A model generated the notes under the pieces. The model was not told where the DNA came from, searched no databases, and saw only the letters and a list, made by a program, of their open reading frames with translations. Shown one piece after another: positions 1 to 8,900 of a DNA stretch of 64,000 bases; position 1 is the stretch's first letter; each line of letters opens with the position of its first letter. A program made the translations under genes and the position numbers. The stretch comes from PALSA-693 sp963834725 (GTDB taxonomy: Bacteria; Actinomycetota; Acidimicrobiia; Acidimicrobiales; Palsa-688): assembly GCA_963834725.1 (NCBI GenBank), contig CAWICN010000001.1:3038001-3102000 (forward strand). The letters are read 5' to 3'.

Positions 1-703
1 GAAACTCGTCCCGCCCGGGTCGGCGACGTTGCCGCGCCTCTGGCCGGGCCCCTGCCCGCTCCTCCCCTAGTCCCGGCCGCAGGTACCGCCCATCATGGTG
101 CTCGCGGGCACTCGCGGGGAGCGCGTCGTCGCGGCGCTGTGGCCTGGAGCGGACGGTTACGTCACCCATGACGGGAAAAGCGCGTACAACGATGCGTGGC
201 GAGCCCGGGAGCGTCGGCACATCGGCCAGCCTGAGCCGCTTGGCGCCCATGAAGGGTACGCCGGTCAATTCCACTTCGATTCCCTCGGGCACGATGATCT
301 CGGTAGTGCCCATCACGGCGACCGCGGTCACGCTGACTTCGTCATGGTCGATCTCCGCCCGGCGGAAATCGAGCTCACATTTTCCCATCACCGCCACCGC
401 GGCCACCGATCCACCGGTTCTCCATCGGCCTTTGGCCGTCGCCTCGCTCATTACCGCCACCACCCTCCGCCGGGCCTTCTTACGCCTGGTCTCAGGCACC
501 GCTTCGGGGACAGGGGGCAGGTCTCTGGTGAGCAGCTCAAGGTCCGAGCGGGTCCTGGCAGCAAGCGCCAACCCGACTCTTGCGGAAAACTCATCAAGGG
601 TCAGGCGGCCGTCGACGGTGTGGCGGCGCAACACCTCCGCCACCTGCTGGCGGTCTCGGTCTGCGACGCGGACTTCGGGCGAGCTATTCGGGCCTTCCTC
701 CAC
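1..703 (-). CDS. DUF1707 and LiaF-like C-terminal domain protein, 3' end cut by window edge
   Basis: The frame is open from a GTG at 703 down to base 1 with no stop, so the C-terminus lies outside the window. The first ~55 residues match DUF1707: a charged start, then DRDRQQVAEVLRRHTVDGRL and an ALAARTRSDLELLTRDLP segment. After ~25 residues comes a beta-rich part with three spaced VMG motifs (AVMGKCELDF, AVMGTTEIIV, PFMGAKRLRL), typical of the cell-wall-active antibiotic response domain of LiaF/VraT-like proteins. The family is thought to sense or respond to envelope stress; no membrane segment is seen in the visible part. The last ~50 visible residues are Arg-rich and outside the domain. 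The start is inferred, because no strong RBS precedes 703. Confidence 0.72.
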   Translation of the reverse strand, partial: MEEGPNSSPEVRVADRDRQQVAEVLRRHTVDGRLTLDEFSARVGLALAARTRSDLELLTRDLPPVPEAVPETRRKKARRRVVAVMSEATAKGRWRTGGSVAAVAVMGKCELDFRRAEIDHDEVSVTAVAVMGTTEIIVPEGIEVELTGVPFMGAKRLRLADVPTLPGSPRIVVRAFPVMGDVTVRSRPQRRDDALPASAREHHDGRYLRPGLGEERAGARPEARQRRRPGRDEF

Positions 704-777
704 CGCTCTAAAGTTACTAACTTGACGGTCAACTCCGCCGAGACTCGGCCGCTGCGGCTGAGGACCTCGCTGCAGTA

Positions 778-2100
778 CTACGGGCCGAGGGTCGGCCGCC
801 GCTGGGTCCAGTCGGCCGCTTGCTGAAGGTCGTGGGCGAGAGCCAGGAGGGTTTCGTCTGCTCCTGGCCGGCCAACGACCTGGACGCCGACAGGCAGGCC
901 GTCGTCGCTCCGATGGAGGGGTACCGACAGGGCCGGTTGCCCGGTGAGGCTGAAGGGGGCGAGCAGAGTACCGATGTGGGCCGGCCCGGCCGGGGTCCCG
1001 AGCGGCCAGGCAGGCTGGAAGGTGGCGGGGGTGACCAACAGGTCATGGTCTTTCCACCAGTCCACGATCGGGCTGACCGCCGCCTCCACCGTCGCCTCTG
1101 CGGCCGCCACCTGGTCGGCGGTGCGCCGCTCGGCCCGGTCGACAGCTGCAAAGAACCAATCCTCTAGCTCGTCGGGAGCCGGGGGGCGGCCGAGACGAGC
1201 AGCCACCCAAGCCAGCACAGCCGGTCGAGTGGCGTCGCTGATGATCCGAAACGAGTCGAACGCGGCCGCCCACAGGTGCCCGAGCGCTTCGGGCCAGGCT
1301 AAGTCGACCTGATGCCCCAGAGTCTCCAGGAGCCGGGCAGCCATTCCCACTGCTTGCTGGCAGGCCGGGTGTACGGCCAGGCCGAGCTCCGGGTCGTGGT
1401 CCAGGAGACCGACTCGCAACGACGTCGATGAACGTTGCGGCACTGACCCGGTAAGCATGCGAAAGACCCAGGTCAGATCCTCGACATGGCGGGCCAGGAC
1501 GAAGTCTCGCCAGCAGTCGTTGGGCGGCTGCCCGGCCGGGGGAGTTGAGGAGATGCGCCCTGCGGTCGGCGTCAGGGTTGCGACCCCGCACAAGGCGGCC
1601 GGACCCCGCAGCGACCCGGTGGCGTCCGACCCGTGCGCCATGGGGACCAGGCCGGCGGCGACCGCCGCGGCCGGTCCGCCGCTGGATCCGCCGGGAGAAC
1701 GGGATAGATCCCAGGGGTTGCGGGTCGGACGAAAGCCGGGAGGCTCAGTGCTCGCCCCCGTCGACAGCTGGGGACACGCACCCTTGCCCACTACCGAACA
1801 TCCCCCCGCCTCCAACTGTTGCACCAAGCCGGTCGTGGTTGTCGACCGAGCGCCGGCGTCACGCAATGCCGCCACCCCCACCCAGTGGGGAGTGCCCGCC
1901 AGCTCCTGCCCGGCATCTTTGATCAGCATTGGCACCCCCGTAGCGGGCCGGTCGAACAGCGGACACACCACCGCGTCCACGATCGGGTTAAGCCGTTCGA
2001 TCCGCTCCACCGCTGCGCGGTGCAGCTCCGTCAGGCTCACCGCCTTGGCCTTCAGCAGCCGCACCTGCTCGACCGCGCTCACCCACCGGAGATCGTCCAC
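778..2100 (-). CDS. Amidase signature (AS) family amidase
   Basis: A 440-aa protein of the size usual for AS-family amidases, which hydrolyse C-N bonds of amides with a Ser-cisSer-Lys triad. The triad is visible: Lys61 in VPMLIKDAG, cis-Ser139 in the PGGSSGG stretch and nucleophile Ser163 in GSDATGSLRGPAA. The spacing matches the family (24 residues between the two serines). The usual GGGSIR around the nucleophile is altered to ATGSLR. The substrate cannot be predicted, and GatA is unlikely because no gatB or gatC neighbours are present. It ends 75 bp before the divergent-in-function DUF1707 gene on the same strand. Confidence 0.88.
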   Translation of the reverse strand: MDDLRWVSAVEQVRLLKAKAVSLTELHRAAVERIERLNPIVDAVVCPLFDRPATGVPMLIKDAGQELAGTPHWVGVAALRDAGARSTTTTGLVQQLEAGGCSVVGKGACPQLSTGASTEPPGFRPTRNPWDLSRSPGGSSGGPAAAVAAGLVPMAHGSDATGSLRGPAALCGVATLTPTAGRISSTPPAGQPPNDCWRDFVLARHVEDLTWVFRMLTGSVPQRSSTSLRVGLLDHDPELGLAVHPACQQAVGMAARLLETLGHQVDLAWPEALGHLWAAAFDSFRIISDATRPAVLAWVAARLGRPPAPDELEDWFFAAVDRAERRTADQVAAAEATVEAAVSPIVDWWKDHDLLVTPATFQPAWPLGTPAGPAHIGTLLAPFSLTGQPALSVPLHRSDDGLPVGVQVVGRPGADETLLALAHDLQQAADWTQRRPTLGP

Positions 2101-2245
2101 ATCACTAGCTTGCCAGCGCGGAGTTACGGCCTGTGGCGCCAGCCACGTTCCAGCTGCCGGCTCTGCGGCTGGTCGTCCCCGTCCTGATCAGCGACATGGG
2201 CGAAGCCCCTCGCCCCGTTCACAGGCCGGCAGGCCGTCAGGGGCG

Positions 2246-3385
2246 TTAGGGACTTCGGCCGGGGTTCTCGCGGGGTCCGTAGTAGGCGGCGGTGTACCCG
2301 GGCTCTCGAGTGAACGGGACCGCAGCGCAATTGGTCACGAACGTTCGGTAGAGCTCGGCCAATGTGTCCTCGGCGGCATAGTCGAACGGGTCCTGGATCG
2401 CCTCCATCAGCCGGTGATGTTCGGAGGGAAGGTGCTCCACTTGCCAGCGGACGGTGCGGCGCAGCGCCTCGAGGGGGGCGACCCGGTCGGAATAACCGAG
2501 CTCGGTCCGGATGCGGGTGGTGTCCACCACCCGGTGCTGGGTGCTGTGATGCTGGAGCGTCGGATAGGCCGGTCGGGCCACTTCGGCCGGCAGGTTGACG
2601 ATCTCGAAGGTGTGACCGAGCTCGTCGGCCACGATGCGGGCGACCTGGCCGCGGCTATACAATTCGTCGTCGCCGACGTTGTACACGCGTCCGGCCGAGA
2701 CGTCGATGTGGTCAACGGCGAGCAGCACGGCGTGGGCCACGTTCTCGACATAGGCGACCGTGTCCACGGATCGCCCGCCGTCGGCCAGGATCAGGATTTT
2801 CCGCTTGTCGAGGACGCGTTTGACAACGGACCACTCCCGGGGCACCAGCTGGTTGGGCCCGTAGATGTAGGGATACCGGAAATGGGTCGCCTGAGGGTGC
2901 CGATCGAAGACCAGTGCCTCGCTCTGGATAATCTTGGCGACCTTGTCCGAGCGTCCACCTCGGGTCGCCAGCTCCTCAGGACTGATACTCCTCACCTCGC
3001 CTAGCGGAGCGAAGGCGTCCGATTCGCGGGACCCGAGTCGCATCCCCGGTGGGTAACGGATGTCGTCGTCGCTGTAGCCCGGGTAGACGGGTACCCCTCC
3101 GATCGAGAACAGCCGAGGTGTTCGACCCGCGAGCTCGTTGACGATCATTCGGAGCCGGCCGTACATGGCGAACACCATGTCGAAGGTCAGCCCGCCGATC
3201 GCATTGGCAAACGACGTCCGATCAAATGGGTCAGCATGTAGGTGCGGGACTTGTGCCGGTGGCGGTAGCGTCTCCACCTCATGGCGGCCGGTGTGCAGGA
3301 CGGTCACATGATGTCCCCGGGCGACCAGTCCGTTGACGATGTGAGGACCGGTCGGGCCAGTGCCCCCGATCACGAGAGTTCTCAT
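2246..3385 (-). CDS. NAD-dependent epimerase/dehydratase (extended SDR) family protein
   Basis: A 379-aa extended short-chain dehydrogenase/reductase. The N-terminus MRTLVIGGTGPTGPHIV carries the Rossmann GxxGxxG dinucleotide site. Further on, FRYPYIYGPNQ resembles the YxxxK/substrate-binding region of NAD-dependent epimerases, but a clean YxxxK is not obvious, so catalysis may be altered. A predicted C-terminal substrate-binding part extends to residue ~370. It lies upstream of the amidase on the same strand with 145 bp between them. The sugar or other substrate is unknown. Confidence 0.82.
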   Translation of the reverse strand: MRTLVIGGTGPTGPHIVNGLVARGHHVTVLHTGRHEVETLPPPAQVPHLHADPFDRTSFANAIGGLTFDMVFAMYGRLRMIVNELAGRTPRLFSIGGVPVYPGYSDDDIRYPPGMRLGSRESDAFAPLGEVRSISPEELATRGGRSDKVAKIIQSEALVFDRHPQATHFRYPYIYGPNQLVPREWSVVKRVLDKRKILILADGGRSVDTVAYVENVAHAVLLAVDHIDVSAGRVYNVGDDELYSRGQVARIVADELGHTFEIVNLPAEVARPAYPTLQHHSTQHRVVDTTRIRTELGYSDRVAPLEALRRTVRWQVEHLPSEHHRLMEAIQDPFDYAAEDTLAELYRTFVTNCAAVPFTREPGYTAAYYGPRENPGRSP

Positions 3386-3616
3386 TGGCCCCCTCGGTGT
3401 TCTCTTGAGACGGCTGCACTACGGCCGGCGTTCGCTGGCGCATAATAGCCTGTTGCTCGGGCCGCCAATGTCGGCGACTGTTCGAAGGGCACGGGTTGCT
3501 TCGTCGAACTGGCTCCCTTGCTGTTCTGGGCCCGCTGGCGGCTCGGCATCGTCACGCTATGCTCGCGGTGCTATCAGATTGTCTGGGCTTCACCGATCAC
3601 CCAGAGAGGGGACTAC

Positions 3617-3931
3617 ATGGCCAAGGCAGTGCTTATCGTCCATTCCCGTCCGGTCGAGGTATCGCGTGAGGACGAGTTCAACAAGTGGTACGACGAAGTT
3701 CACATTCCTGATGTCACCTCGGTTTCGGGCGTGGTGAGCGGACGTCGCTTCAGGAAGGCGGGAGGCGCCGATGACGGCGGGTACCCCTACCTGGCTATCT
3801 ACGAGCTCGACACCGAGGACGTGGACGCGACGATGAAGGAGCTCATGGACCGCACCGGCGACGGCACCTTCGTGATGTCTGAGGCGTTCGAGCCGGACAG
3901 AGAGTTCACTGGGCTGTTCGTACCTGTGTAA
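3617..3931 (+). CDS. Small dimeric alpha-beta barrel protein, DUF4286-like
   Basis: A 104-aa protein beginning MAKAVLIVHSRPVEV. The ATG at 3617 is chosen because AGAGAGGGG lies 6 bases upstream; the longer frame from 3518 reads unlikely sequence. The pattern EFNKWYDEVHIPDV, followed by a variable region and YLAIYELDTEDVDATMKEL, is that of DUF4286/EthD-like ferredoxin-fold proteins that dimerise through a beta sheet. No catalytic residue can be assigned. The gene stands alone, divergent from the epimerase, with 230 bp of presumed promoter DNA between. Confidence 0.75.
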   Translation: MAKAVLIVHSRPVEVSREDEFNKWYDEVHIPDVTSVSGVVSGRRFRKAGGADDGGYPYLAIYELDTEDVDATMKELMDRTGDGTFVMSEAFEPDREFTGLFVPV

Positions 3932-4082
3932 CCCTGATCGCGCTATCGCCACCTAGGTGTCTGATAGCTTCGACGTTTCCTTGGGCAGGTCGTCCCACTG
4001 GGGAAAGATTGGATTTCCCCGTATGCCTCCCGCTCTCGCGCCTGATGTGATTGGGTGATCGAACCGCAAGGGAGGGACAATC

Positions 4083-4580
4083 ATGCATTTTCACGGCCAG
4101 ATGGTCCGGGTGCTTAGCATCCTTGGCGCCGCATCGATCGCTGGCGCGCTGGTATCGACGGTGCCCAGCGCATCCGCGGCTCCGTCGCGGTCGGCGGCCT
4201 CGGAGCCAGCGTTCGTACTGACGGGCAGCGTCGCGGGGGGAATCACGACCATTCAGACGAGTCAGACGCTCACGTTCGTCTTCACCGAGACCAAACACTC
4301 GACCGCGGCCGCCAACGAGGACCTCGATCTCACTAGTGTGGTCAACGTAAGTGTGGCACACGCTGGTATGACCTGTGTGCTCCCCGGTGGGACAGCCATC
4401 AATCCCGACTCACCCTTCTGCGAGCCCGGTTTCGTAAAGCCCGGACAGCAGGCTTCGATGGTCCTCACCACCACGGTCACGGGCGCCCCGGGAACGACTG
4501 CCAGGGCCCGGGTTTGTCTGTCCAACGAAAGCACCGGTGTCATCGGGCCCTGCAAGACGGTATCGGTCAAGATCGCCTGA
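4083..4580 (+). CDS. Secreted protein of unknown function
   Basis: A 165-aa protein with a clear Sec signal: a short basic start, the hydrophobic stretch VLSILGAASIAGALVSTV and an Ala-X-Ala cleavage region (SASAA, ~residue 34). GGGAGGG lies upstream (4072-4078). The mature part is Thr/Val-rich with four cysteines (MTCVLP, SPFCEPG, ARVCLSN, IGPCKT) that could form two disulphides, and looks like a beta-sandwich similar to DUF11/CARDB domains; that fold is inference only. No operon partner. Confidence 0.75.
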   Translation: MHFHGQMVRVLSILGAASIAGALVSTVPSASAAPSRSAASEPAFVLTGSVAGGITTIQTSQTLTFVFTETKHSTAAANEDLDLTSVVNVSVAHAGMTCVLPGGTAINPDSPFCEPGFVKPGQQASMVLTTTVTGAPGTTARARVCLSNESTGVIGPCKTVSVKIA

Positions 4581-4599
4581 CCGGCGGACTCGGTCTCGG

Positions 4600-4632
4600 A
4601 TCAAGTTGTCGCCGGTAACTTGATCCGGCGAC
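4600..4632. repeat. Two interleaved 8-bp inverted repeats downstream of the secreted-protein gene
   Basis: Order is a (ATCAAGTT, 4600-4607), b (GTCGCCGG, 4608-4615), one T, a' (AACTTGAT, 4617-4624), b' (CCGGCGAC, 4625-4632). Both pairs are perfect complements and they overlap in pseudoknot order. The element begins 20 bases after the stop codon of the secreted-protein gene and has no T-tract, so a simple rho-independent terminator is not supported. Confidence 0.7.
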
Positions 4633-4793
4633 TGCCGCTCGGCTCAGGCGCCTCGGCGCTACGGCGCGGCTGTAGGACCTGTAACCGAGGTCCACGTCCA
4701 GTCCTCGTGGTTGGACCGTGGACACGGCTTGGCCGATGCGCCATCCAGTGAATATGAGTTCGGAGTCGCAGGCGCCACCTATGGTGACATGTC

Positions 4794-5939
4794 ATGGCGA
4801 CTTTGCATTCCGATAGAGACCGGAACCTTGATCTGACCGCGCTCCTGTCGGCGCTGCTGGTGGCCTTCACCATCGAGTTCGACAACGAGTTCGAGCATCG
4901 CATGCCGCACCGGACGACTCGCCACGGCCGCACGGCCGGCGAAGGTCCTCGACCATGGCTGGTCTCCATGGCCATTTGGGTCCACGTCATGCGTCTCGTA
5001 CCGGAAGTCGGCATCAGCGCCCGGGATCTGGTTCAGCGGTCACAGCTCACTCCCAAGAGCATGCAGGGCCCGGTCAAGCGGGTCGGCCAATGGTGGGGCT
5101 ACCTGAAGCTGGGCCCGGATCCCGCCGACCGGCGGGCCAAGCCGCCTCCCTCGGAATGGCTGGTCCGACCCACGGAAGCGGGTCTCGAGGCGCAGAGTAT
5201 CTGGGCTCCGCTCACCGACGAAATCGAGGCACGGTGGAATGACCGATTTGGTCAAAAAGCGGTGGCCGATCTGCGTACCGCGCTGACGAATGTGGTGGCA
5301 CGCCTAGATGTGGATCTCCCCGACTATCTCCTGGGCGAACCGCGCCTACTACCCCGGCAGCCGACTGAAGGTGACACTCAGTTGCCGCTGACCGCCCTGC
5401 TGTCGAAGGTGCTGCTGGCGCTGACGCTCGACTTCGACGACCACTCGGACCTGTCCCTCGAAATCTACACGTCAGGGGTGGGGTCCCGGCTGCCGATCTG
5501 CGCCAATGTCCTGCGCCTGATCGGTGACGACGGGGTCGCGGTGGTGAAGATTCCTGAACTGAGCGGCGTGGACAAGATGGCCATCGACAACTGGGTCGGC
5601 ATTCTGGACAAACGTGGTTACATCGGGGTGGCCACGGATCCTGGCGGCCGGCGGCGACGAGTGGCCCGGTTGGCTCCCAAAGGGGTGCAGGCCTGCAACG
5701 CCTACTTCCAGTGGACAGAATCCCTCGAGGGTCGCTGGCCCGACGCCCGATCGGCAGCGGCGGTCCGGCGTCTTCGGCGGGCTGCCGAGCAACTCGTCGG
5801 CGATCCAGGTCCAGGTTCGCTCCTGTCGAAGGGCATGGCGCCATACCCGGACGGATGGCGGAGCCAGGTGCCGCCGCGACAAGTGCTGCCGCACTTTCCG
5901 GCGGTCACCGCCCGGGGCGGATTCCCGGATGGCAGCTGA
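4794..5939 (+). CDS. Protein with two tandem winged-helix-like modules
   Basis: A 381-aa protein built as an internal duplication. Residues ~13-190 and ~195-350 each start with an LTALLS...FDxxxE/S helix (LTALLSALLVAFTIEFDNEF and LTALLSKVLLALTLDFDDHS), continue with a helix-turn-helix-like segment (ISARDLVQRSQLTPKSM; VVKIPELSGVDKMAIDNWV) and a wing (YLKLGPDPADRRAKP; YIGVATDPGGRRRRVARL). This resembles MarR-type winged helices fused in one chain, so a single polypeptide could act as a pseudo-dimer. No effector domain is seen. The ATG at 4794 is the first in frame. Confidence 0.66.
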   Translation: MATLHSDRDRNLDLTALLSALLVAFTIEFDNEFEHRMPHRTTRHGRTAGEGPRPWLVSMAIWVHVMRLVPEVGISARDLVQRSQLTPKSMQGPVKRVGQWWGYLKLGPDPADRRAKPPPSEWLVRPTEAGLEAQSIWAPLTDEIEARWNDRFGQKAVADLRTALTNVVARLDVDLPDYLLGEPRLLPRQPTEGDTQLPLTALLSKVLLALTLDFDDHSDLSLEIYTSGVGSRLPICANVLRLIGDDGVAVVKIPELSGVDKMAIDNWVGILDKRGYIGVATDPGGRRRRVARLAPKGVQACNAYFQWTESLEGRWPDARSAAAVRRLRRAAEQLVGDPGPGSLLSKGMAPYPDGWRSQVPPRQVLPHFPAVTARGGFPDGS

Positions 5940-6078
5940 GACTGGATGGATTCGCCGTTCGCAGATCTCGACCCTCTGCGCTCCAACACGGGGGACTGTC
6001 GCTCACCCGCGAGGCAGGTTGCCGCCCGGTCATTCAGCCGGAGCTGTTCAGCAGGCCTCGAACCTCGGCCTGGAAGCT

Positions 6079-6642
6079 CTAGGGCAAGATTGCGAGGCTG
6101 GCCAGCATGGCATCGATAATGTCTTGAATCTCCTCTGGATCGGACGAACCGAAGCCCAAACAGAAACAGGCTTCGCCCTCAACGACGAAGTACTCCTGAA
6201 TGCTCCAGTTCCTGCCCACATCTGTGGCGGCGAAGTCCAGGCGCATTCCGTCCCGAGAGGCGACCGTCACATTTTCGACGTGGAAGGAGCTGAACCCGTA
6301 GCCCTCCAGATGTGTCTTGGAATTGGCAACGATATCCGCGACGGTCTGTCCCGGGATCACCGGCTGGCGGAAGACGACGACGTCATGGCGTCGATCCTCG
6401 GGGCTTCCGAAGCGGACTGTCTCCCAGGGATTGCTTCTCAGATTAGGTGGCGTCTCGATCCAACCTTCGGGGATGGAGATCGCATAGCCGTAGTCGGGCT
6501 TCTCGATGCGATGCCAGGCAGTTGTGTCCATTGTGTCCTCCGTTTTCGGTGGTCGGAGGTACCGGAGCGCGGCTGTGTAGGACTCGCCCGTGCGTTCGGC
6601 TCGGCGGCGGACCCGTTGCTTTCGATTCTTATGCGCTGTCAT
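6079..6642 (-). CDS. PsbP/Mog1-like fold protein with an N-terminal basic tag
   Basis: 187 aa. Residues ~38-187 (from MDTTAWHRIEKPDYGYAISI) look like a single PsbP/Mog1-type alpha-beta-alpha domain: PEGWIETPP near the start, alternating strands and an acidic C-terminal helix. Residues 1-36 (MTAHKNRKQRVRRRAERTGE...) form a basic helix followed by SYTAALRYLR; similar Arg-rich lead-ins precede unrelated domains in actinobacteria and may be a docking or nucleic-acid-binding tag. If translation starts at the internal ATG instead, the protein is 150 aa. Function unknown. Confidence 0.65.
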   Translation of the reverse strand: MTAHKNRKQRVRRRAERTGESYTAALRYLRPPKTEDTMDTTAWHRIEKPDYGYAISIPEGWIETPPNLRSNPWETVRFGSPEDRRHDVVVFRQPVIPGQTVADIVANSKTHLEGYGFSSFHVENVTVASRDGMRLDFAATDVGRNWSIQEYFVVEGEACFCLGFGSSDPEEIQDIIDAMLASLAILP

Positions 6643-7138
6643 CCGGACCTCTCGCCTCGGATCCCGTCCCCAGCTCCGACATCCCAGGCGCGATACCGGA
6701 TCACCGACCTGAGGACATCAATCCCCTTTGCCCTCATCTACGATCCCACTGGGGAGAGACCGAAACAGGGTTAGGCGACAGGTCAACGCCAAACGCATAC
6801 TATCTGCCCACGGGCATCCAGGTCAACACTGCACTCGACAAGCGCGAGCAACACGACCCGGCCGTGGGGGCCTCTTCCTAGCGGATCGTGACGTGACCTC
6901 CGCCCCGCGTGCCGGCCGTAAGGTGCAACGGTCAGCCGACCCGCGGCGATGAACGTGATCACCAGCACGGGGCCCTAGACCAAGGGAGAGACGAGCGCAA
7001 CGCTCACCCGATCTCTGGGCCGCAGGCAGGCAGCCGCCATGTTGGCGGCTGCCTTTACCTGCGGATGGGCACAGGAGACAATCCAAGACAAGCCGGCGGC
7101 GGCAGGTGTTTGGCAGGGAGGCGGGACGAAGCCAAGGT
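6643..7138. other. Gene-free stretch holding a structured-RNA candidate and a terminator
   Basis: No convincing coding frame is seen in these ~500 bases. From ~6978 to 7056 the plus strand can fold: AGAGA...TCTCT pairs around an inner GAGCG-CAA-CGCTC hairpin (6992-7005), followed by the 10-bp terminator hairpin listed separately. This looks like the 3' end of a small noncoding RNA or of an untranslated leader, but no promoter is identified with certainty. Confidence 0.4.
7029..7056 (+). terminator. Intrinsic terminator
   Basis: Perfect 10-bp stem GGCAGCCGCC / GGCGGCTGCC (7029-7038 with 7044-7053), a 5-base loop and a short TTT run. It sits 80 bases beyond the stop codon of the SnoaL-like gene, which reads the other way, and after the RNA-like structure, so it could serve either strand. 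Confidence 0.7.
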
Positions 7139-7519
7139 CTAGCCCCAGAGCCGCGCGAACAAGTCGTACTCGTGCACATAGAGCATCCACACATGAGGGC
7201 GCCCGTCTCGGATAATCCACTCGTGAATGGAATGGTACTTGTCGCCCTCATCGGGACCGAAGTGCGTGTCGAAGACCAGCGCGGCGCCCGAGTCCGACTG
7301 GTACTGACAGACCAACTCCTGGCGGTGACGCCCGGCCTTGGTCGTTTCGGCTACCCGTTTCAGCACCGCTTTAAAACCAGCCATGTCGTGGTCGCCGGAC
7401 ACGGAGGTCGTACCAGGGATGACGAACATCGCATCCTCATCGAACAGGCTGAGGAAGCCGTCAACGTCATCAGATGCCCAACGGTCGTAGGCAGTCGCAA
7501 TGGTCTCGGCAATCGTCAA
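7139..7519 (-). CDS. SnoaL-like / NTF2-fold protein
   Basis: 126 aa, matching the one-domain length of SnoaL-like proteins. The pattern IATAYDRWASDDVDGFLSLF, then DEDAMFVIPG and a late SIHEWIIRDGRPHVWMLYVHEYD, is typical of the alpha+beta barrel fold with a hydrophobic pocket. Members act as isomerases, dehydratases or polyketide cyclases, or have no known activity; the substrate cannot be inferred. A monocistronic context is likely. Confidence 0.82.
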   Translation of the reverse strand: MTIAETIATAYDRWASDDVDGFLSLFDEDAMFVIPGTTSVSGDHDMAGFKAVLKRVAETTKAGRHRQELVCQYQSDSGAALVFDTHFGPDEGDKYHSIHEWIIRDGRPHVWMLYVHEYDLFARLWG

Positions 7520-7630
7520 AGATCAAACCTCCTGGGTGTGCGGCCCGGAAAGGGCCCCATCGTTCGTACACAACCTCTCTCGTAAACCGTAACTGAACAA
7601 GGCGGTGTCTGCTCCCACGACGCCTTCGCC

Positions 7631-7915
7631 TTGGTCAGTAAGACTGTGGCAGTGGGTAACGACGAGGCGGTGCGCCGTGACTTGCTGCGGATGTTCGAGG
7701 ATGACCAACACTGCTGGGGCGCGGCGGTGTTGAATCGCGTCAACATTGACGAGTCGTTCGGGACGGCCTTACGGCAGAGGTTCGAGGAAGGCGGCGGTTG
7801 GGACATGTCGGCGATCGCGGAGTGGCCCGAACCCCCCGAAATCGTCGCTTCCTATCAGGCGGTCCATCGAGAATGCCTCGCGCTCACGTTGAGAATCCCA
7901 ACCCGGCGAGCGTGA
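7631..7915 (+). CDS. Hypothetical protein, possibly the 5' part of a broken gene
   Basis: 94 aa from a TTG at 7631 (a GTG at 7646 is an alternative). The start ...DEAVRRDLLRMFEDDQHCW reads like real protein, rich in charged helix residues, but no family is recognised. The last residues, LTLRIPTRRA, look out of character. The next frame opens at 7893 with plausible protein sequence, so a frameshift near 7895 may have split one longer gene. There is no clear RBS. Confidence 0.4.
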   Translation: MVSKTVAVGNDEAVRRDLLRMFEDDQHCWGAAVLNRVNIDESFGTALRQRFEEGGGWDMSAIAEWPEPPEIVASYQAVHRECLALTLRIPTRRA

Positions 7916-8150
7916 CCTCGAGCACTATCCATTTACGTTCGACCTGATCTGCAAGGTGAAGGGGGAACTTCCAAGGTTCGGTACGGTGGGCTTGCCGCTC
8001 GCAAACGTCGACAACCTGAACAACTTGCGCGCACAGTTCGATTTGCCGACTTTAGAGAGTCAAGAAGCAAGCCGCCGAGCTGGTCTGGTCGTCTTGCCCG
8101 CCGGGATTGGACGGGAGACACCGGGCTTTGGTTGGCCGCCGCCTGCATAA
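7893..8150 (+). pseudogene. Remnant reading frame, possible continuation of the 7631 gene
   Basis: After a stop at 7890 this frame reads RDLEHYPFTFDLICKVKGEL, then GTVGLPLANVDNLNNLRAQF and DLPTLESQE, which looks like genuine protein. It lacks its own initiation signal; the GTG/AAG site at 7956 has no RBS. It would join the preceding frame by a one-base shift. No family is recognised. Confidence 0.32.
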
Positions 8151-8391
8151 CCGGCAAACCGCCGTCGTTCGGCGATTCTGTGCGCCCAGCGAACTGATGT
8201 CATGAAGAAGCGCTGACGCGGCTTTCGCGTCACTCGAACCGGTGGTCGGTGAGGAACGCCGAGTTTGGGAGAGGGTTGGTTGTGGGTAAGGTTGTTGTGA
8301 ACCGCCGGCGCTCCTCCAGCCGGCAGGTCCGGGCGTGCGAGGCACACTCGGGGATTCCAGACCCACCCGTCGTCGACGGAAGGAGACCCCG

Positions 8392-8547
8392 GTGGAACGT
8401 GCACAACAGTATGTCGGCATCGACTCGCATCGCCGCCGATCGGTGATCGTGAGGATGAACGACGCCGGCGAGGTGCTTGCGGTGACCAAGATCGATAGTG
8501 ATCCGGTGGCACTGTCTGTGGCCATTGCCGAGGCGGGCCGGACCTGA
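8392..8547 (+). pseudogene. N-terminal fragment of an IS110-family transposase
   Basis: GTG at 8392 with GGAAGGAG upstream (8379-8385). The ~50 residues VERAQQYVGIDSHRRRSVIV... match the start of IS110-family DEDD transposases, where the first catalytic Asp sits in YVGID. The frame stops after IAEAGRT and no downstream IS110 sequence follows, so only about one eighth of the gene remains. A C-terminal IS110 fragment exists at 42.7 kb but need not come from the same copy. Confidence 0.7.
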
Positions 8548-8694
8548 CACCGCAGGCGCGATGGACGCGCGATCGGTGCCCCCGATGAACCGTTGGCAGC
8601 AGGACGGGTACGGCCGCTCCGGCGCTGGTGTTGCCAGCCGGCTACAGGCTCGTCAGCCCTCGACCGTTCGCCCGCGCATTGGGGCGAGTGTCCT

Positions 8695-8842
8695 GAGGGC
8701 CTCGAAAGCCGGTGGTCGTCCATTCGACGGTCGCGCCATCCGGCAAACCGGAACGGCGGGTCCTGTGCAGCCGGGTAGTCATGGCCACCGTTAACTCCTT
8801 GCGGGCGAGATGGGCTCCCTGGCACCGGTCCACGCCGGCCAC
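8695..8842 (-). pseudogene. C-terminal remnant of a cytochrome P450 gene
   Basis: The minus strand reads GVDRCQGAHLARKELTVAM, then GLPDGATVEWTTTGFRGPQ. This matches the haem-binding region and C-terminus of actinobacterial P450s (consensus FGxGxHxCxGxxLARxEL and a late TGFRGPxxLPV). The Cys haem ligand and the GAHLAR helix are kept. The canonical FGxGxH before the Cys is lost and nothing upstream is recognisable. It lies between the IS110 fragment and the LLM pseudogene. Confidence 0.5.
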
Positions 8843-8900
8843 ACTGACGTCGTGCGAGTGGAGCTATAGTCTGCTCCGCGGGCGAAAGAGGAGTTACCGC

